Below are positions 12,564 to 24,200 of a stretch of 64,000 nt of DNA, one piece after another. This DNA comes from Rotaria sordida (taxonomy: Eukaryota; Rotifera; Eurotatoria; Philodinida; Philodinidae). The stretch spans positions 124,001-188,000 of the forward strand of contig CAJNOL010000204.1 in the NCBI GenBank assembly GCA_905250125.1. The letters run 5' to 3'. Under the pieces are notes generated by a model that saw nothing but the letters and a program-made list of their open reading frames with translations, was not told where the DNA came from and did not search any database. The stretch's first letter is position 1. Each line of letters opens with the position of its first letter. Position numbers and translations under genes: made by a program.

Positions 12564-12963
12564 GATGATGTTTTCAAAATATTTTGACTTGATCGATAAA
12601 TTTTTTTTATGTAAACGTTCAGCAGTAGTTTCTGTATCTACCTGTATGACTTTCAAGCAAAACTAACGTCCTTCTGACTTTCAAATAACAAACCTATGAT
12701 AATGGTCTTATATTTTTGGTGAGACAAAAATCAATGAGTTCTAATAAAAATAAATTTTCTTCTGCTTGACAATAGTATCAAGAAAATCTGATTTCATATT
12801 TGAATAAACCATACTCAAATGCATGCATTGACATCAGTTTCTCTTTTCTCAAAAAATTAAAAAGGTCAACAACGAAGAAACAATATCACTCAAACAGATA
12901 GTCCTATAATTTTAGCCAAGACTGTAAAATCGATATATATTGATTATTTTGTTTCTTTTTTTG

Positions 12964-13590
12964 CTTAGGAGCTTTTGAAACTATTCTTGTCAGCTGGTTT
13001 ACTTTATTCGATGCAAAACAAAAATTAATGCTTACACCGGTTTTATCAGCTTATATGAATAGATATTTCATTTAAAAAATCAAAAACATTAGACGAATTT
13101 ATGTCAGAAATATTTGATTTGGGAATGAGAGCAAGTCATCTTCCATGGATAGACAGTGATATTGCTTTGTTTAATGCACTTTTACTTATAAATCCAGGTT
13201 TGTAAAAGATTACGTTTTTTTTTTGCATATTTTCTATCATTTTATCAACGTATTGTGTTTTTAGAGAGATCAGATTTGTGTAATAAAGAAATGATTGAAT
13301 AAATCGAAAGTAAACTTTTGCAAGTTTTGTATAGGTATTTACGAAATCATTATCCAAGTAAATTTTTATGTTTTGAAATCTTTTAATTTTTTTAATGATT
13401 ATTTATAGATGACTCGGACATGTTTCTGAAATATTCTTCAATTAATATCATCAATTCAACAAATCAATCAAAGTCATTTGATTGCTGTTAAATATATCAA
13501 ACAATATAAACCACAACTTTTTAATTCTTTACCAGATATTTATCGGAAAACTTATGAAGATCTCTCGCCATAATCAAACAATTTTCAGTC
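12964..13590 (+). pseudogene. Nuclear receptor ligand-binding-domain pseudogene
   Basis: An exon-like block after the acceptor near 12968 reads GAFETILVSWFTLFDAKQ, then after a frame change EIFDLGMRASHLPWIDS followed by DIALFNALLLINP. These are helices 4-8 of a nuclear receptor ligand-binding domain (NR1-like: compare 'GxFEVLxVRxxxLFDAK' and 'DEEIALFxALVLI'). A second block (about 13264-13365) reads LLQVLYRYLRNHYP after an in-frame TAA. A third (13420-13575) gives LISSIQQINQSHLIAVKYI, then LPDIYRKTYEDL, again after a frame change; this fits helices 9-11. At least two frameshifts and one stop, with intron positions still visible, point to a decayed duplicate. No zinc-finger (DNA-binding) exon was found upstream. 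Confidence 0.7.
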
Positions 13591-14982
13591 TACTATTATC
13601 ATTTCATAATGAGTCTTCTAATCGGTTTCATTTTTATTTCAATGCAATACCTATTTTTTTTCTCTCTCCGCTTTAGTCATATGAATACATTTGATGAAAG
13701 ATTATCAGAAAAACAAAATGAAATCTGTTCGACATATTCATTTATTAATTGTGTTTTTCAAGTCAAAGATAGCTAATATCATAAACCTGGATTTCATTTT
13801 AAGAAATTTTTGTGCGACAGATTTGTTTTATTAAATAGCTTTTAAAAAAATAGTGATAATAAACATCAATACTGATTTCATGATATCAAAATTTGATTGA
13901 GCAACTATGTCATAGATTTCGAGATATATAGACAGCATTTACTAAGGTCTTCAACGATGTCCTAAGTCTTTCTTCAACAACAAAAAAGTAGATACCTGGT
14001 AATGTTACCTTGAAGTGTAAATATTTACTTGTTTTGACAAATTACGCCTGTTGAAATATGCACAATCATCATACTGATTATTATTCGATAATATTCGAAA
14101 GATAAAAACAAAACAGATTGACCTGTTATTTATAAGATTCAATTCATTTGTTTGATATTATCAAAATTATGACTTGAGAGATCGATTTTCTATTTGTTGC
14201 GCGTGATCAATAAAAGTAATTATTCGTTGGATACGGCTGTCAAATTAGTATGAAATCGTTTACACGCTACGATCAATAAGCATAAAAAATATATATATTG
14301 CTTTTTCTTCTCAATCAGTGTTCTTGACGTATTAAATAAGAAGCATGACTATTATTTATTCGTTATTATCTCTCTTTCATTTACGTGTATACAGATATGT
14401 CCCGAAGTGACAACAATCTGTTGATCACTATCCTTTTTTTTTATAGATCGATTAAGTAAGAATTCAGATTGACCAGTTAATAGTAATTTGCATCGTTCGA
14501 GTGAAGTATTAGGTCACGCTCTAACAAGCAATCAAAGAAATATCGATAATTGTTCTTTTGATGAATACTAACTAAAGTTAGAAGGTTTCAATGTGACATG
14601 AGAAAAAGAAAAGTTAATATTTTCAATTTCTTTTTTAATACTTATCATTTGAATGAAGTCGCTAGTTGATGGATAGTAGCGCCACTTTACTATTGGATTA
14701 TTTTATTTTTATTGTTAAGATCAAGGAATATAGGTAGTAGATACGACGACAACATGACCGTCGGTGGTTGGTCTTGACTATTTATTCTATATTTTTTTGT
14801 TACATTACTTTCGTTCTTTCCTTTTTTTTGTCATTGAATACAATCTCTAGCCTTGATATGTACATACATGATCTACCGACAAGGCTAAATTTATTTTCAA
14901 CTCATAAATCAAATCTTTTTTTTGTTATCAGATTTGTTGCGCTTTTTTGCGCATCCGTATTTTAATATTCGATAAAAAAACG
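13591..14982. other. Intergenic, no gene recognised
   Basis: AT-rich DNA between the receptor pseudogene and the RNA-binding protein gene. The last part must carry the promoter and 5' UTR of the gene starting at 14983. No repeat structure stood out. Confidence 0.4.
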
Positions 14983-17176
14983 ATGAGTCGAGAACGAGAT
15001 CGACAAGATGATCGAAGTAGTAGCAAATCATTACGTAGTCATGATTATTTAATTAAACTTCGTGGTATTCCATATTCATCAAATAAAGATGATATTAAAA
15101 AATTTCTCTATCGTAAGTTAAGTTTTTTTTATTATTAATTAATTAAATTGTTTTTCTTATTTTTATAGCATGTCGTATTGATACTATACATTTATTCAAT
15201 AATCGTGTTGGTTCATCAGGTGAATGTTTAGTTGATCTTGAATCAGAAACGGATGTTAAAGATGCTTTAAGAAAAACAAATCAATTTATAGGAAATCGTT
15301 ATATTGAGAGTATAAAATATTCATAATATTTTATTTTTCAATAATCTATTATTATATTTAGTTTTTCGAACAACGATTCACGAATACAATTTTTTTATTA
15401 AACATAAAGGTATGATTTCATGGCGTGAACCTGTTATTCGTATGAATGGTCTTCCGTATTCATGTACAATGGCTGATGTACAAAATTTTTTTAAAGGTAT
15501 ATTTATAATTTAAAAAATAAAAAAATTTATTTTTATTTTTATTTTTTTCTTTGTAATAAATGTATATATATATATATGTAGACATTGCAATAGCTCGAAA
15601 TGGTATTTATATAACACGAGATATGACGGATAATGCACTGGGTGGTGGATATGTGGCTTTTGTTACTATGGATAGTGCTTATAAAGCAATTGATATGTAT
15701 GATCAAAAACATATTCAACACAGGTTCGGCTGAGCATGGATTTTCGAGGAAAAAAATCAACAGATTTGTACAAGGAACGAATAAAACGAAAAAAGGAAAT
15801 ATAAGGAGGGAAAGGTCAGAGGTGAGGTGTCATTATCAATGGTGCTGCCCAGATCTCTGTCAGGTAGAGATAACAGATTCATATATATGTCGTAATACGT
15901 GTGTTATGTGTGCGTATATATTGTACATTTTAGTTAATATTTCTATTTATTTTTATTATCTCACTAATGATAGTTTGATAATAAAAAAAACAAACTAATC
16001 TTGAATTTTGTTTTCTATAGGTATATTCAATTATCTCCATCGACATATGATGAAGCTAAAAAAACAATTACGAATGATGCTTATTTAAATGGAAAACGAT
16101 TTGCAGGTGAAAATGATGATGAAGATAAAAATAAGAATAATAGACGAAATAATCGAAGTCGACAACGTTCACGATCAACTAGTAGAAGTAAATGAATAAG
16201 TTTTAAAAGTATAAATTATTTTAAATCTTTGTTAGAAATAGATCGTCGTTATCGACCAGTAGAACATCGTCATTCACCATCGATTTCTTCTCGATCACGA
16301 TCTCGTCGTAAGTAAAAAAAAAATGATAACGTTTAATTACACTTAAAAAAGTACACAACAAATAAAATGCACGGTTTAATTTTATTTTATAGCTCAATCA
16401 GAAAGTACAAATCAACGTAGGTTTTAATTTTTAAAGGGCTAGATTCTTTTAAAAGTCAATTAACCTATATATATATATATTAGTTTTTTCTATAAACTGA
16501 AATTTTATTTAGTTTGTTGTTTTTTTCTTTATTAAATAGAATCTCATGATGATTCTCGCCGACGAAGTCGTAGTCGAAGTCCAATACGTCGTTCATCACA
16601 TACATCAATTCACAATGGAGAATATCTTGTTAAAATGCGTGGTATGCCTTATACTGTAGTTGAAAACGATATTCGAGAGGTATAATTTATTTTCAAAAAA
16701 ACTTTTCAACGACCGAAAAGATATTATTTTAGTTCTTTCCATCATCTTGTCAACCGGTGCATATTGAAATTATAAATGATCGTCGTACGAATCGACCAAA
16801 TGGTGATGCTCATATCTATTTTAATACAATGGATGCAGTCAATGAAGCTGTAAAAAATGATAGAAAATATATGGGTAAAGAAAATTCGTTGTTTTTCTTC
16901 AAAAAAAAAAGAAATGAAAAATTTTTTAAAACTTTTTATAGGTAGTCGTTATGTTGAAATTTATTTTGATTCACAGTGTCTTTCATCATCAGATCAACGA
17001 CGTAGTAAAAGTAATGATAGTTCTCATCGTTCATCTCGTTCTCCATCACAAACAAAAAATGATGAAAATAGTCGATCTAGAAGTATGTTTATTTTATTTA
17101 TTTTTGAATAAAAACAAAAACACTAGTACTTCTTCAATTCAATATTCTAGGTGGATCAGAAGATAAAATAATATGA
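14983..17176 (+). CDS. hnRNP F/H-like RNA-binding protein with three RRMs and RS-rich linkers
   Basis: Eleven exons: 14983-15112, 15169-15309, 15362-15496, 15582-15723, 16021-16187, 16242-16307, 16393-16416, 16540-16679, 16733-16874, 16942-17082 and 17151-17176, giving 417 aa. Three quasi-RRM domains are visible, each opening with a motif like 'LIKLRGIPYSSNKDDI', 'VIRMNGLPYSCTMADV' or 'LVKMRGMPYTVVENDI'. The first and third have the 'GNRYIEIF' / 'GSRYVEIYFDS' RNP-type ends of the hnRNP F/H, GRSF1 and ESRP group. An Arg/Ser-rich linker separates RRM2 from RRM3 and another ends the protein. Family members bind G-tracts and control splicing in the nucleus. For exon 6 the acceptor at 16241 was chosen because the nearer upstream AG would give a stop. 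Confidence 0.88.
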
Positions 17177-17226
17177 TAATCAAATGTAAATAAAGAGAAA
17201 ATTTTCTTGTGTGATTTTGATGGATA

Positions 17227-17267
<41 letters not shown>

Positions 17268-17779
17268 TTTGTTATTGCTCATCTGTGTTATTTCCAAAAA
17301 AAATACTACTCTTGATGGATCGTTTTAATCTATACTTTAGTAGAGTGTGATATACTAGCTTTATTATGAATATTATATTTGTTTTTTTGTTTATTTATTC
17401 AGATTAATCAGTGTTTTAATGGAAATAAATATTTAAGTATTGTTTTTTCGTTTACTCTAAGAATAGAAAATGAATAAGTATGAATATTTATTCAGATGTT
17501 TCTAAAGATTTTTGATGTATGATATCTTTGCACAAAGCAGAAGTGTAGATAGAACTACTTAATCGTTTAAAAAACTAACTAAAAAAATAATGATAAGAAG
17601 TACATTTATATCGATTAGCGTTTCTTGTCATATTATATATTTGCTGAACTTGAATAATGTAGAAGAATGTGAGATGTCCAACAAGAATTTCGTAAACGTA
17701 TGTATTTCGCTTGAACTATTATTACTTATTATCACTATGGCAATTTGATTGATAAAACAAAGAAGAAATTTTTTTTCTT
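17177..17779. other. Intergenic with a trinucleotide microsatellite
   Basis: Contains a (TTA)n tract at about 17229-17265, probably within the 3' UTR of the RNA-binding protein gene. Nothing else is recognisable before the next start codon at 17780. Confidence 0.5.
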
Positions 17780-18427
17780 ATGGAAAAATTAATTCGTGAT
17801 TATTTACGTATACTCGATATTGATCCATTCGGATATTTTATTCGATTAATAAATACATCACACCATCAATCGCTTAATCTGAGTAATATTTATATTCGAC
17901 AATCAAATATTAATAATCAAACATTAAATTTCTATACATTTAATAAACAAATACGATCTTTATTACATAATGATGAAGTAGTTACTATTTATTCGAGGCA
18001 CAACGATTTAATTAAATTCGATATTGAACCTCATATTTTTATTGCACAAGATATTTCACAATGGTTAACAGATCCTTATATTCGAACAGAGATTTCAATT
18101 AATCAAATTATATTTCATTCCTATAAAATTTGTTCAATTACAACAAATGATGTTCCATTATTATTTATTAATCGATCGATTGATTCAAAACAATTTTCAA
18201 CAAAAAAAATGTCACAATCAAATCAATATACAAGATTTATTTTTCCTTATTGTTTGTCTATTGATAACATTGTCAATCCACATACTTGGGCAATATCTGA
18301 TAAAAATGAGAATAATCTTAAAAGAAATATATATCCTAAAAACAATCAAATTGTTAAACATTTTGATTCATATTCACGACGATTGACTACTGCACCTAAA
18401 ATAATTCAATCATTAAAGGAAACATAA
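17780..18427 (+). CDS. Lamin-tail-domain-like protein (single exon)
   Basis: 215 aa without introns. Residues about 12-100 fit the lamin tail (Ig-like) domain: DPFGYFIRLINTS, then LNLSNIYIRQ, then FNKQIRSLLHNDEVVTIYS, then a region ending DISQW. This corresponds to the family pattern of 'G..V.L.N', 'L.GW.L' and 'L..G..VTIW'. There is no coiled-coil rod, so it is not a full lamin; it is closer to the stand-alone lamin-tail proteins (LMNTD type). The remaining C-terminal half is Asn/Ile/Ser-rich and probably disordered. No signal peptide or membrane segment. The domain call is from pattern only. Confidence 0.6.
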   Translation: MEKLIRDYLRILDIDPFGYFIRLINTSHHQSLNLSNIYIRQSNINNQTLNFYTFNKQIRSLLHNDEVVTIYSRHNDLIKFDIEPHIFIAQDISQWLTDPYIRTEISINQIIFHSYKICSITTNDVPLLFINRSIDSKQFSTKKMSQSNQYTRFIFPYCLSIDNIVNPHTWAISDKNENNLKRNIYPKNNQIVKHFDSYSRRLTTAPKIIQSLKET

Positions 18428-20220
18428 CATTATACATGTTGTTTTTTATTTAATCCTTTATCAAATCAGGTATTTTGCAAATATGTCAAAACAGACAAAT
18501 TCTATAACGTTGAATTTTTAAAAAAAAAAGATACACTGTCGAATTGTCTAGAAGAATATTTCAATGATTATCTTATAAAACTAAAACTCAAACACTGTGT
18601 GATGATCAAGTTTCCCATTATTTTGAGAGAAATAAAAATGAAAATAACATTAAAAAAAAGAGCTTCTTTTTATTTCAAACAACCTTTTGCGTAATATACT
18701 TTAAAAAAAATTGAAATGAAATAGTACAAAAAAAATCATGGATATTTATGGAAAATGTGATCACCATTATGCTGTTCAACTGTGCACAAAATCTTTGAAG
18801 AAAAGAGTTGATCATTTTGTGAACATAACTCAGATAAATTTGTTGATATATTTGTTCAAATCTTCTCGTGTTTTGACTTTTTTTGATAATTAATGTTTTT
18901 ATTGATATGATTTCATGCAAACTAATTAGAAGACTACAGATCTTGATGTATGGTCAGAGATAGAACCGGTCTGAACAGAACAGATCGGTAAATGTCGATC
19001 TACTGACAACTGGCAAGTTAATATACCGAAACGTTACTTTCTAGTGGACTCGCATAAATGACTAACGTATACCATGAATCTGGGATACTTGGAAGATTCT
19101 TTGAAAAAATGTTCAATATGCAACTTTCCATTGAAAAACAACCATACAATAAAATATTGGTATATTGAATTAGATGTTCGCACTCTGTTCATTATCTTTT
19201 TTCATATTTCAATCCAAAAAAAACCATGCGATTTTGTTATTGATAAAAAAAATCTAATTGTGAAAGTTGCCTGACTGATTTATGAGATTAATTGTTGTTA
19301 AACGAACAGATTTAATCTTGGTTGAATAGATATTTTCCTAAAAATATTATTTTTTTTCTAGTCCAACCTATTTCTTTATAATGATTGCTTAGTTTAAAAT
19401 TCATGGCATCAGCATGGTATTTTGACGACCACCTGCTGGTTCTATTTCTGGATATGGTACTTGAAATTTCTAATGCATTTTTCTCATTGTTATAATAGAT
19501 AATAACGACATCACAAAGATCTTCATCTGTTGTCATTTAAAAAATTCATCAGCATAATTCAAATGATCCTTTTATGCAAAATTATGAGAGACTTCGACGA
19601 CCCACGTTTCAAAAAAAAATGATTTAAGGTTTTATGATTTATTGATGATGAGACATATCCAAAATAATGCGACATTTGACCATTGTATAGTGCCTCAATT
19701 TTAGCCTTATAAAAAAATCATTAAAATAGTTCAATGGAATTTTTCATTGCCATTCTTCTACTGGATTTACTGCGGTATATTTTAGAAAAAATTTCAATGT
19801 TATAAGATTTGTCTGTATTGAGATATTTGTAAAATATACGATCTTGCAATCATTTTGACTTACTCGATATATTGCCTTGTGATGAAGTTAACCTTTGAAT
19901 GATATTTTTCAATAATCCACCATGTTCTAATATATCAATAAAGCAAATAGAAACAAAAGATTGCGATATACTACTAAAGTATTATCGTACCTTTTAAATA
20001 TCCCTCGATTGTTTGACATAATTTTAGAAAATGAGGATTAAATTGTTATTTTATATTATATCATTTAGTTCTAATCGTTATTTCAATAAGATATAAGTAA
20101 CTTAACGTGCTCTTGTTTCGTGTTTTGTTTTTGTTGTCAAATCTTCTTTTATACTTTCAAAAATAAGTGTCTTTGTTAAAATAATAAAGGAAATCATTTT
20201 AATTATATTTATTATTCAAA
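18428..20220. other. Intergenic with two related inverted sequence blocks
   Basis: The plus-strand stretch around 18470-18600 and the minus-strand stretch around 19850-19690 are similar in sequence. Both contain an 'acagacaaat' block, a 'tataac.ttgaa' block, a 'gaagaat' block and a 'cactgt / cacta' end. On the minus strand a fragment at 19536-19312 has protein-like composition (DLCDVVIIYYNNEKNALEI). These look like two broken copies of one unknown gene or element. No intact gene seen. Confidence 0.35.
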
Positions 20221-21087
20221 ATGAATTATCCAACACTTCAAACTGAAGCAAGATTGGCAAAATTTAAAAATATTATCACTAAATATGATATTAATTATGA
20301 TTTTGCATTTCGTCTTCGAGCTCTTGAAGGTTTTGAAATAGTTATGATACTTGATGATAGTTCATCTATGTATACACCAATTATTGATCGAGATCAAAAG
20401 GATATTTCACCATTTAGTCAATTACCAAGTCGTTGGGATGAACTTAAACATATTGTATCAATTATTGTTGATCTTGCCTCAGTATTAGATCCTGATGGTG
20501 TTGATATATATTTTCTAAATCGTTCACCACTATTACATGTAACAGATTCATCAGAATTACATGAAACATTTTCTAGATTACCAAATGGTCCAACACCTCT
20601 TACACGTGCTCTTAGTGAAGTACTTAATGTAAAGCGTTCACATGTTCATGATCGAAAATTATTAATTTTAATTGCTACAGATGGTTTACCAACTGATGAT
20701 CATGGACAAAATGATATTATTCGTTTAGAAAAAGTTTTACGTAATGAAAGATTTCCATCTATTGATCATATTTATATAACATTTATTGCTTGTACAGATG
20801 ATCTTCAATCAGTTGATTATTTAAATAAATTCGATAAGAAAATTCCTTATGTTGATGTTTTGGATGATTATCGAAGTGAACGAAGAGAAGTTTTAGCTGT
20901 ACAAGGTAAACATTTTCCATTTTCATATGGTGATTATGTTGTGAAAATTTTAATGGGTTCTATTGATCAATGGTTTGATAAATTAGATGAAAAAAAAGTG
21001 AAATTAACTAGTGTTGATGGCAAACAACAACGAAGATTTTCTCGAGAAACTCTATCAGCACTAAAGAATAATTGTACAATTTCGTAA
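20221..21087 (+). CDS. Intracellular vWA-domain protein (intronless)
   Basis: 288 aa in a single exon. A von Willebrand factor A domain fills about residues 37-240. The MIDAS metal site is intact: Asp45-x-Ser47-x-Ser49 in ILDDSSSM, a conserved Thr in PTPLTRAL, and the Asp of LIATDGLPTDD. No signal peptide or membrane segment, so probably cytoplasmic. It resembles the short stand-alone vWA proteins common in fungi, protists and rotifers, not integrins or matrix proteins. The lack of introns in an intron-rich region could mean retrocopy or horizontal origin; base composition looks like the surroundings. Binding partner unknown. Confidence 0.8.
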   Translation: MNYPTLQTEARLAKFKNIITKYDINYDFAFRLRALEGFEIVMILDDSSSMYTPIIDRDQKDISPFSQLPSRWDELKHIVSIIVDLASVLDPDGVDIYFLNRSPLLHVTDSSELHETFSRLPNGPTPLTRALSEVLNVKRSHVHDRKLLILIATDGLPTDDHGQNDIIRLEKVLRNERFPSIDHIYITFIACTDDLQSVDYLNKFDKKIPYVDVLDDYRSERREVLAVQGKHFPFSYGDYVVKILMGSIDQWFDKLDEKKVKLTSVDGKQQRRFSRETLSALKNNCTIS

Positions 21088-22218
21088 ATGAAAAAAACAA
21101 TATACATATATATATATATATATATGGAACATATAACATTGTGGACAATGCTTCATTCTGTAAATTTATTTTATACAAAATAATGATTTAAGATTAAATC
21201 GATTAAATTCATGAATTTTGAAAAGATTACTGGAATTTTTAACTTCTCTAAAATATTTTAATTATCTGTAAAATCTCATTTTATATTTCATTCAATATTT
21301 ATCCTTCAAAAGTTACAAAGAAATTGATGTATTTCGAACAACTCAGTTCGAATTTTTCCTATAATCACAATCGTATATGTTTTTTATATAATATTTGGTA
21401 ACATTTCTTGTTGAATCACTAAGATAGGTATTTGTATCAATCTTCTAATGTAAATTAATGTTTTAGATATCTTAATGTACAGTGGACCATTACGTAATTT
21501 TTTTGGCAATGAAACAACGACGTTGCGAAAAAAAAATGTTCTTTTGACGAAGGCTTTTTTGATGTGTGTCCAACGTAATGAGATGTCTCTCCAATCAAAT
21601 ACGAAACTTTAGAAAACGCGTGTATTTGCCTGAAATGAGGGGAGATGATATGGTCTTAAATCGGCCCATAGGACTTTTTTCAGCAAGATTCCTATTATCT
21701 TATATCAAACGAAAGATCACATTGAGATAAGTATTTTCGGTGACGGAACCAACTATTTTTTCATAAACAAATAAAAAGTTTGGATGACGTCAATATTCGA
21801 TATTTTTAGCCTTGAACTGCTTGCATGACCAATCTGATACAAGTACTTATTTTCATATGAAGATAACAAAAAAAATTTTTTTTTTTCATCTAGTAGATCA
21901 TATGGTTTTCTAACACTACTATAAATATCATGTTTTTTGCTAGAGTCTTTCCGACTTTATAGCCGAAATATGACCTCAAAAAAAAATATCTTTAGAGTAT
22001 TAGACACGTTCAGTGAAGAGCTCCAGTCTCTTCAACAGCTAGAGCAAACATCACCGTTTTTAATCATAAAGAACCCTTTACATTAGCTACAAAATCCACT
22101 CATTACAATTAAAAAAAGGTTGGAGGGAAGACATCTCATGTTGGTGCAGACTGTTATTGGAGTGCCGATTTTGACTAAACATCAGTAGTATTTCGAGTTT
22201 TGTCTTCTAGTTCTATTT
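21088..22218. other. Intergenic; possible diffuse inverted repeat
   Basis: An AT microsatellite lies at 21109-21124. A block near 21577-21604 ('aatgagatgtctctccaa') reappears inverted near 22120-22140, suggesting an old, diverged foldback element. No coding potential recognised. Confidence 0.3.
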
Positions 22219-22612
22219 AAAATAAAAAGTCCAACATCAGATTCGTGTTCAGCATAAAAAACTGAGTCGATCTATGTATGTTTCAAAAGCATCCAACGTC
22301 TTTTATTTTCCTCGAAAAATCCAGCTAGGATCTTCCTCAGAAATGGGTCAAAAAATAAATTCATATAAAAACCAGTTTTATCTATAAGAAACAAGTTCTC
22401 GACTTTTAATATTTTATTATAACGATTAAATGAATATGTCTATACAGATAAAACTGGTTTTTGTATGAATTTATTTTCTGACCCATTCCTGAGGAAGATT
22501 CTAGCTGAATTTTTCGAGGAAAATAAAAGACGTTGAATGCTTTTGAAACATACATAGATCGACTCAGTTTTTTTATGTTGAACACGAATCTGACGTTAGG
22601 CTTTTTATTTTA
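22219..22612. repeat. Long palindrome (foldback element), arms about 165 bp
   Basis: The left arm (22219-22384) and right arm (22444-22612) are reverse complements with few mismatches over their whole length, separated by about 60 bp of AT-rich loop. Examples are 'gattcgtgttcagcataaaa' on the left and its inverted partner at about 22576-22595, and 'aaaaccagttttatct' against 'agataaaactggtttt'. There is no ORF. The near identity of the arms suggests a young insertion or arm homogenisation. Confidence 0.85.
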
Positions 22613-23823
22613 TCTTTTCGAGTAGTTTAGCAAACTTCTGAATGTAAAAAATCAATGCTTAAACAAGCAGCTGTCGATTATTGGACAATGTTAAGCTGCC
22701 TTCGTTTTTTTCGATTTTATGAGCTGGTTTAATCAATTTTCTTCAACTTTTATTCTCAAAAGAAGGAAATATTTCAATTACACAACTTTATTTTTGGATT
22801 CGTTCCATTTTCAAATTCTTCTTTCGAGACTATTAGCCTGACAAAAATTCGTCAGACAAACATCTCGAAGCTGAGATTTTACCTGTCTCAATAACAAAAA
22901 TTCGAATTTATTTTATCAGAGAATCACACGAAAAGATGATTCAATGTTTATGCCATTACTTTTGCATCGTATGCTCTATCTGAGCTTATCTAAACATATC
23001 CAATAGGAAATGATCTTCATCAGATCGTGACTAAGTCGAATAGTTTAGTTGTGCTCGAAGATCGTAATTTGAAATTTGGCTGATAGAAGACCGCAAGTTT
23101 TTCCAAAAAAAAAAGTGTTTGATTTTTCTACTGATGAGAAGCAATTCTTGCGAATTTTTTCGATGAACTTTCATTGTCAATCGAAACGGCAACATAAATT
23201 TGACGTTCATTGTATCGAATTTTCCGGTTTTCGCGTGTCTTACATCCAGTGATTTGAATTTTATTTCAATTCTGAATGTACACTGTAGAAAAATGAGCAA
23301 AAAAGAATTGCGAAAATATATTGAAACGAAAATCATTTGTTTTTTTATGCCCAAAAATTAGAGTAACACGGACGACATTGATTGCAAATGTGTGCATTCA
23401 TCAAATTAAAGTTTGATTTGATCTATTGTGAAAAGAAAAGCTTTCAGTAATGTTTCTTTTTCTTTTTTCTTCGATGGTAAACCAACTTCGCTCTATTCTT
23501 TTATCGTTTCACTTTTTTCTTTTTTCAACAAGCTCAAGTGTGTCCATGCCTTGCTGTGACAGAAATAGTTGTTAACATAGGAATCTTCTTCTTTCTTCAG
23601 ATATCGAGTGAATGAAAGCGGAATATATGCTAGTAAAAAATATCATGAGAGTAATGCGAGAAGCATTGCCATTGCTTTTTGTCTAGTTGTGAATGAGAAC
23701 TGTTTACATACTCCACTTTCAACTAACACTGTGCAATTACCAATAGAAGACAACTAGCTCCAATGGCAGCAGCAGAACACCACAATCATGAAACGTTCTC
23801 ACTCGTCTGACTGGATTCTGATG
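22613..23823. other. Intergenic, no gene recognised
   Basis: The longest open frame (23031-23354, minus) has no domain-like features. The stretch from about 23590 may include further 5' remnants of the pseudogene that follows, but nothing could be aligned by eye. Confidence 0.35.
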
Positions 23824-24200
23824 TCAACAACTCAGAAGAAAATATCGATATTCAACAAAAACTTCGAACATGAATCACTCATCTCAAAACATTTGACGAT
23901 GTTGATAAATGCGAGCAATTTATTCAATCTAAACCTATCAATAATAGAACAATTTTGGTTGTAAATAAACAATTGGCTACCGAAGTAGTACCACGCACTC
24001 ACTAATTATTGCAAGTTTTTTCAATCTATGTCTATGGTATGGACAAAGAGAAAAATAAAGAATGGACGAAAATCTATTCCAAGGTAAAGAAACTCTCATG
24101 TTTCAGTTAAGTGAAGAGATTTGAGTTCAGATAGAAAATATCGTTCCTACTTTAAGACAAACTCAACTGTTAACTCTTAAGTTCAAATCAAATTCATCAA
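23824..24200 (+). pseudogene. Relic of a bdelloid-type ADP-ribosyltransferase/TPR protein N-terminal module
   Basis: One plus-strand frame reads NSEENIDIQQKLRT, stop, ITHLKTFDDVDKCEQFIQSK, then NRTILVVNKQLATEVVPRTH, stop, LLQVFSIYVYGMDKEKNKEW, then TKIYSKVK. From memory this pattern (LKTFxDxxxC..[YF]I, ILIVxGxLGxxIVP.IH, Q..SIYVYCMD...NEQW) is the N-terminal region typical of many bdelloid rotifer NAD:arginine ADP-ribosyltransferase and TPR proteins. At least three in-frame stops (a TGA and two TAA) show it is dead. Downstream catalytic or TPR parts were not found. Confidence 0.6.

Noticed and set aside
17229-17265. Regular repeat that might suggest an array
   Set aside because: It is a simple TTA trinucleotide microsatellite with no spacers; no CRISPR-like structure exists in the window.
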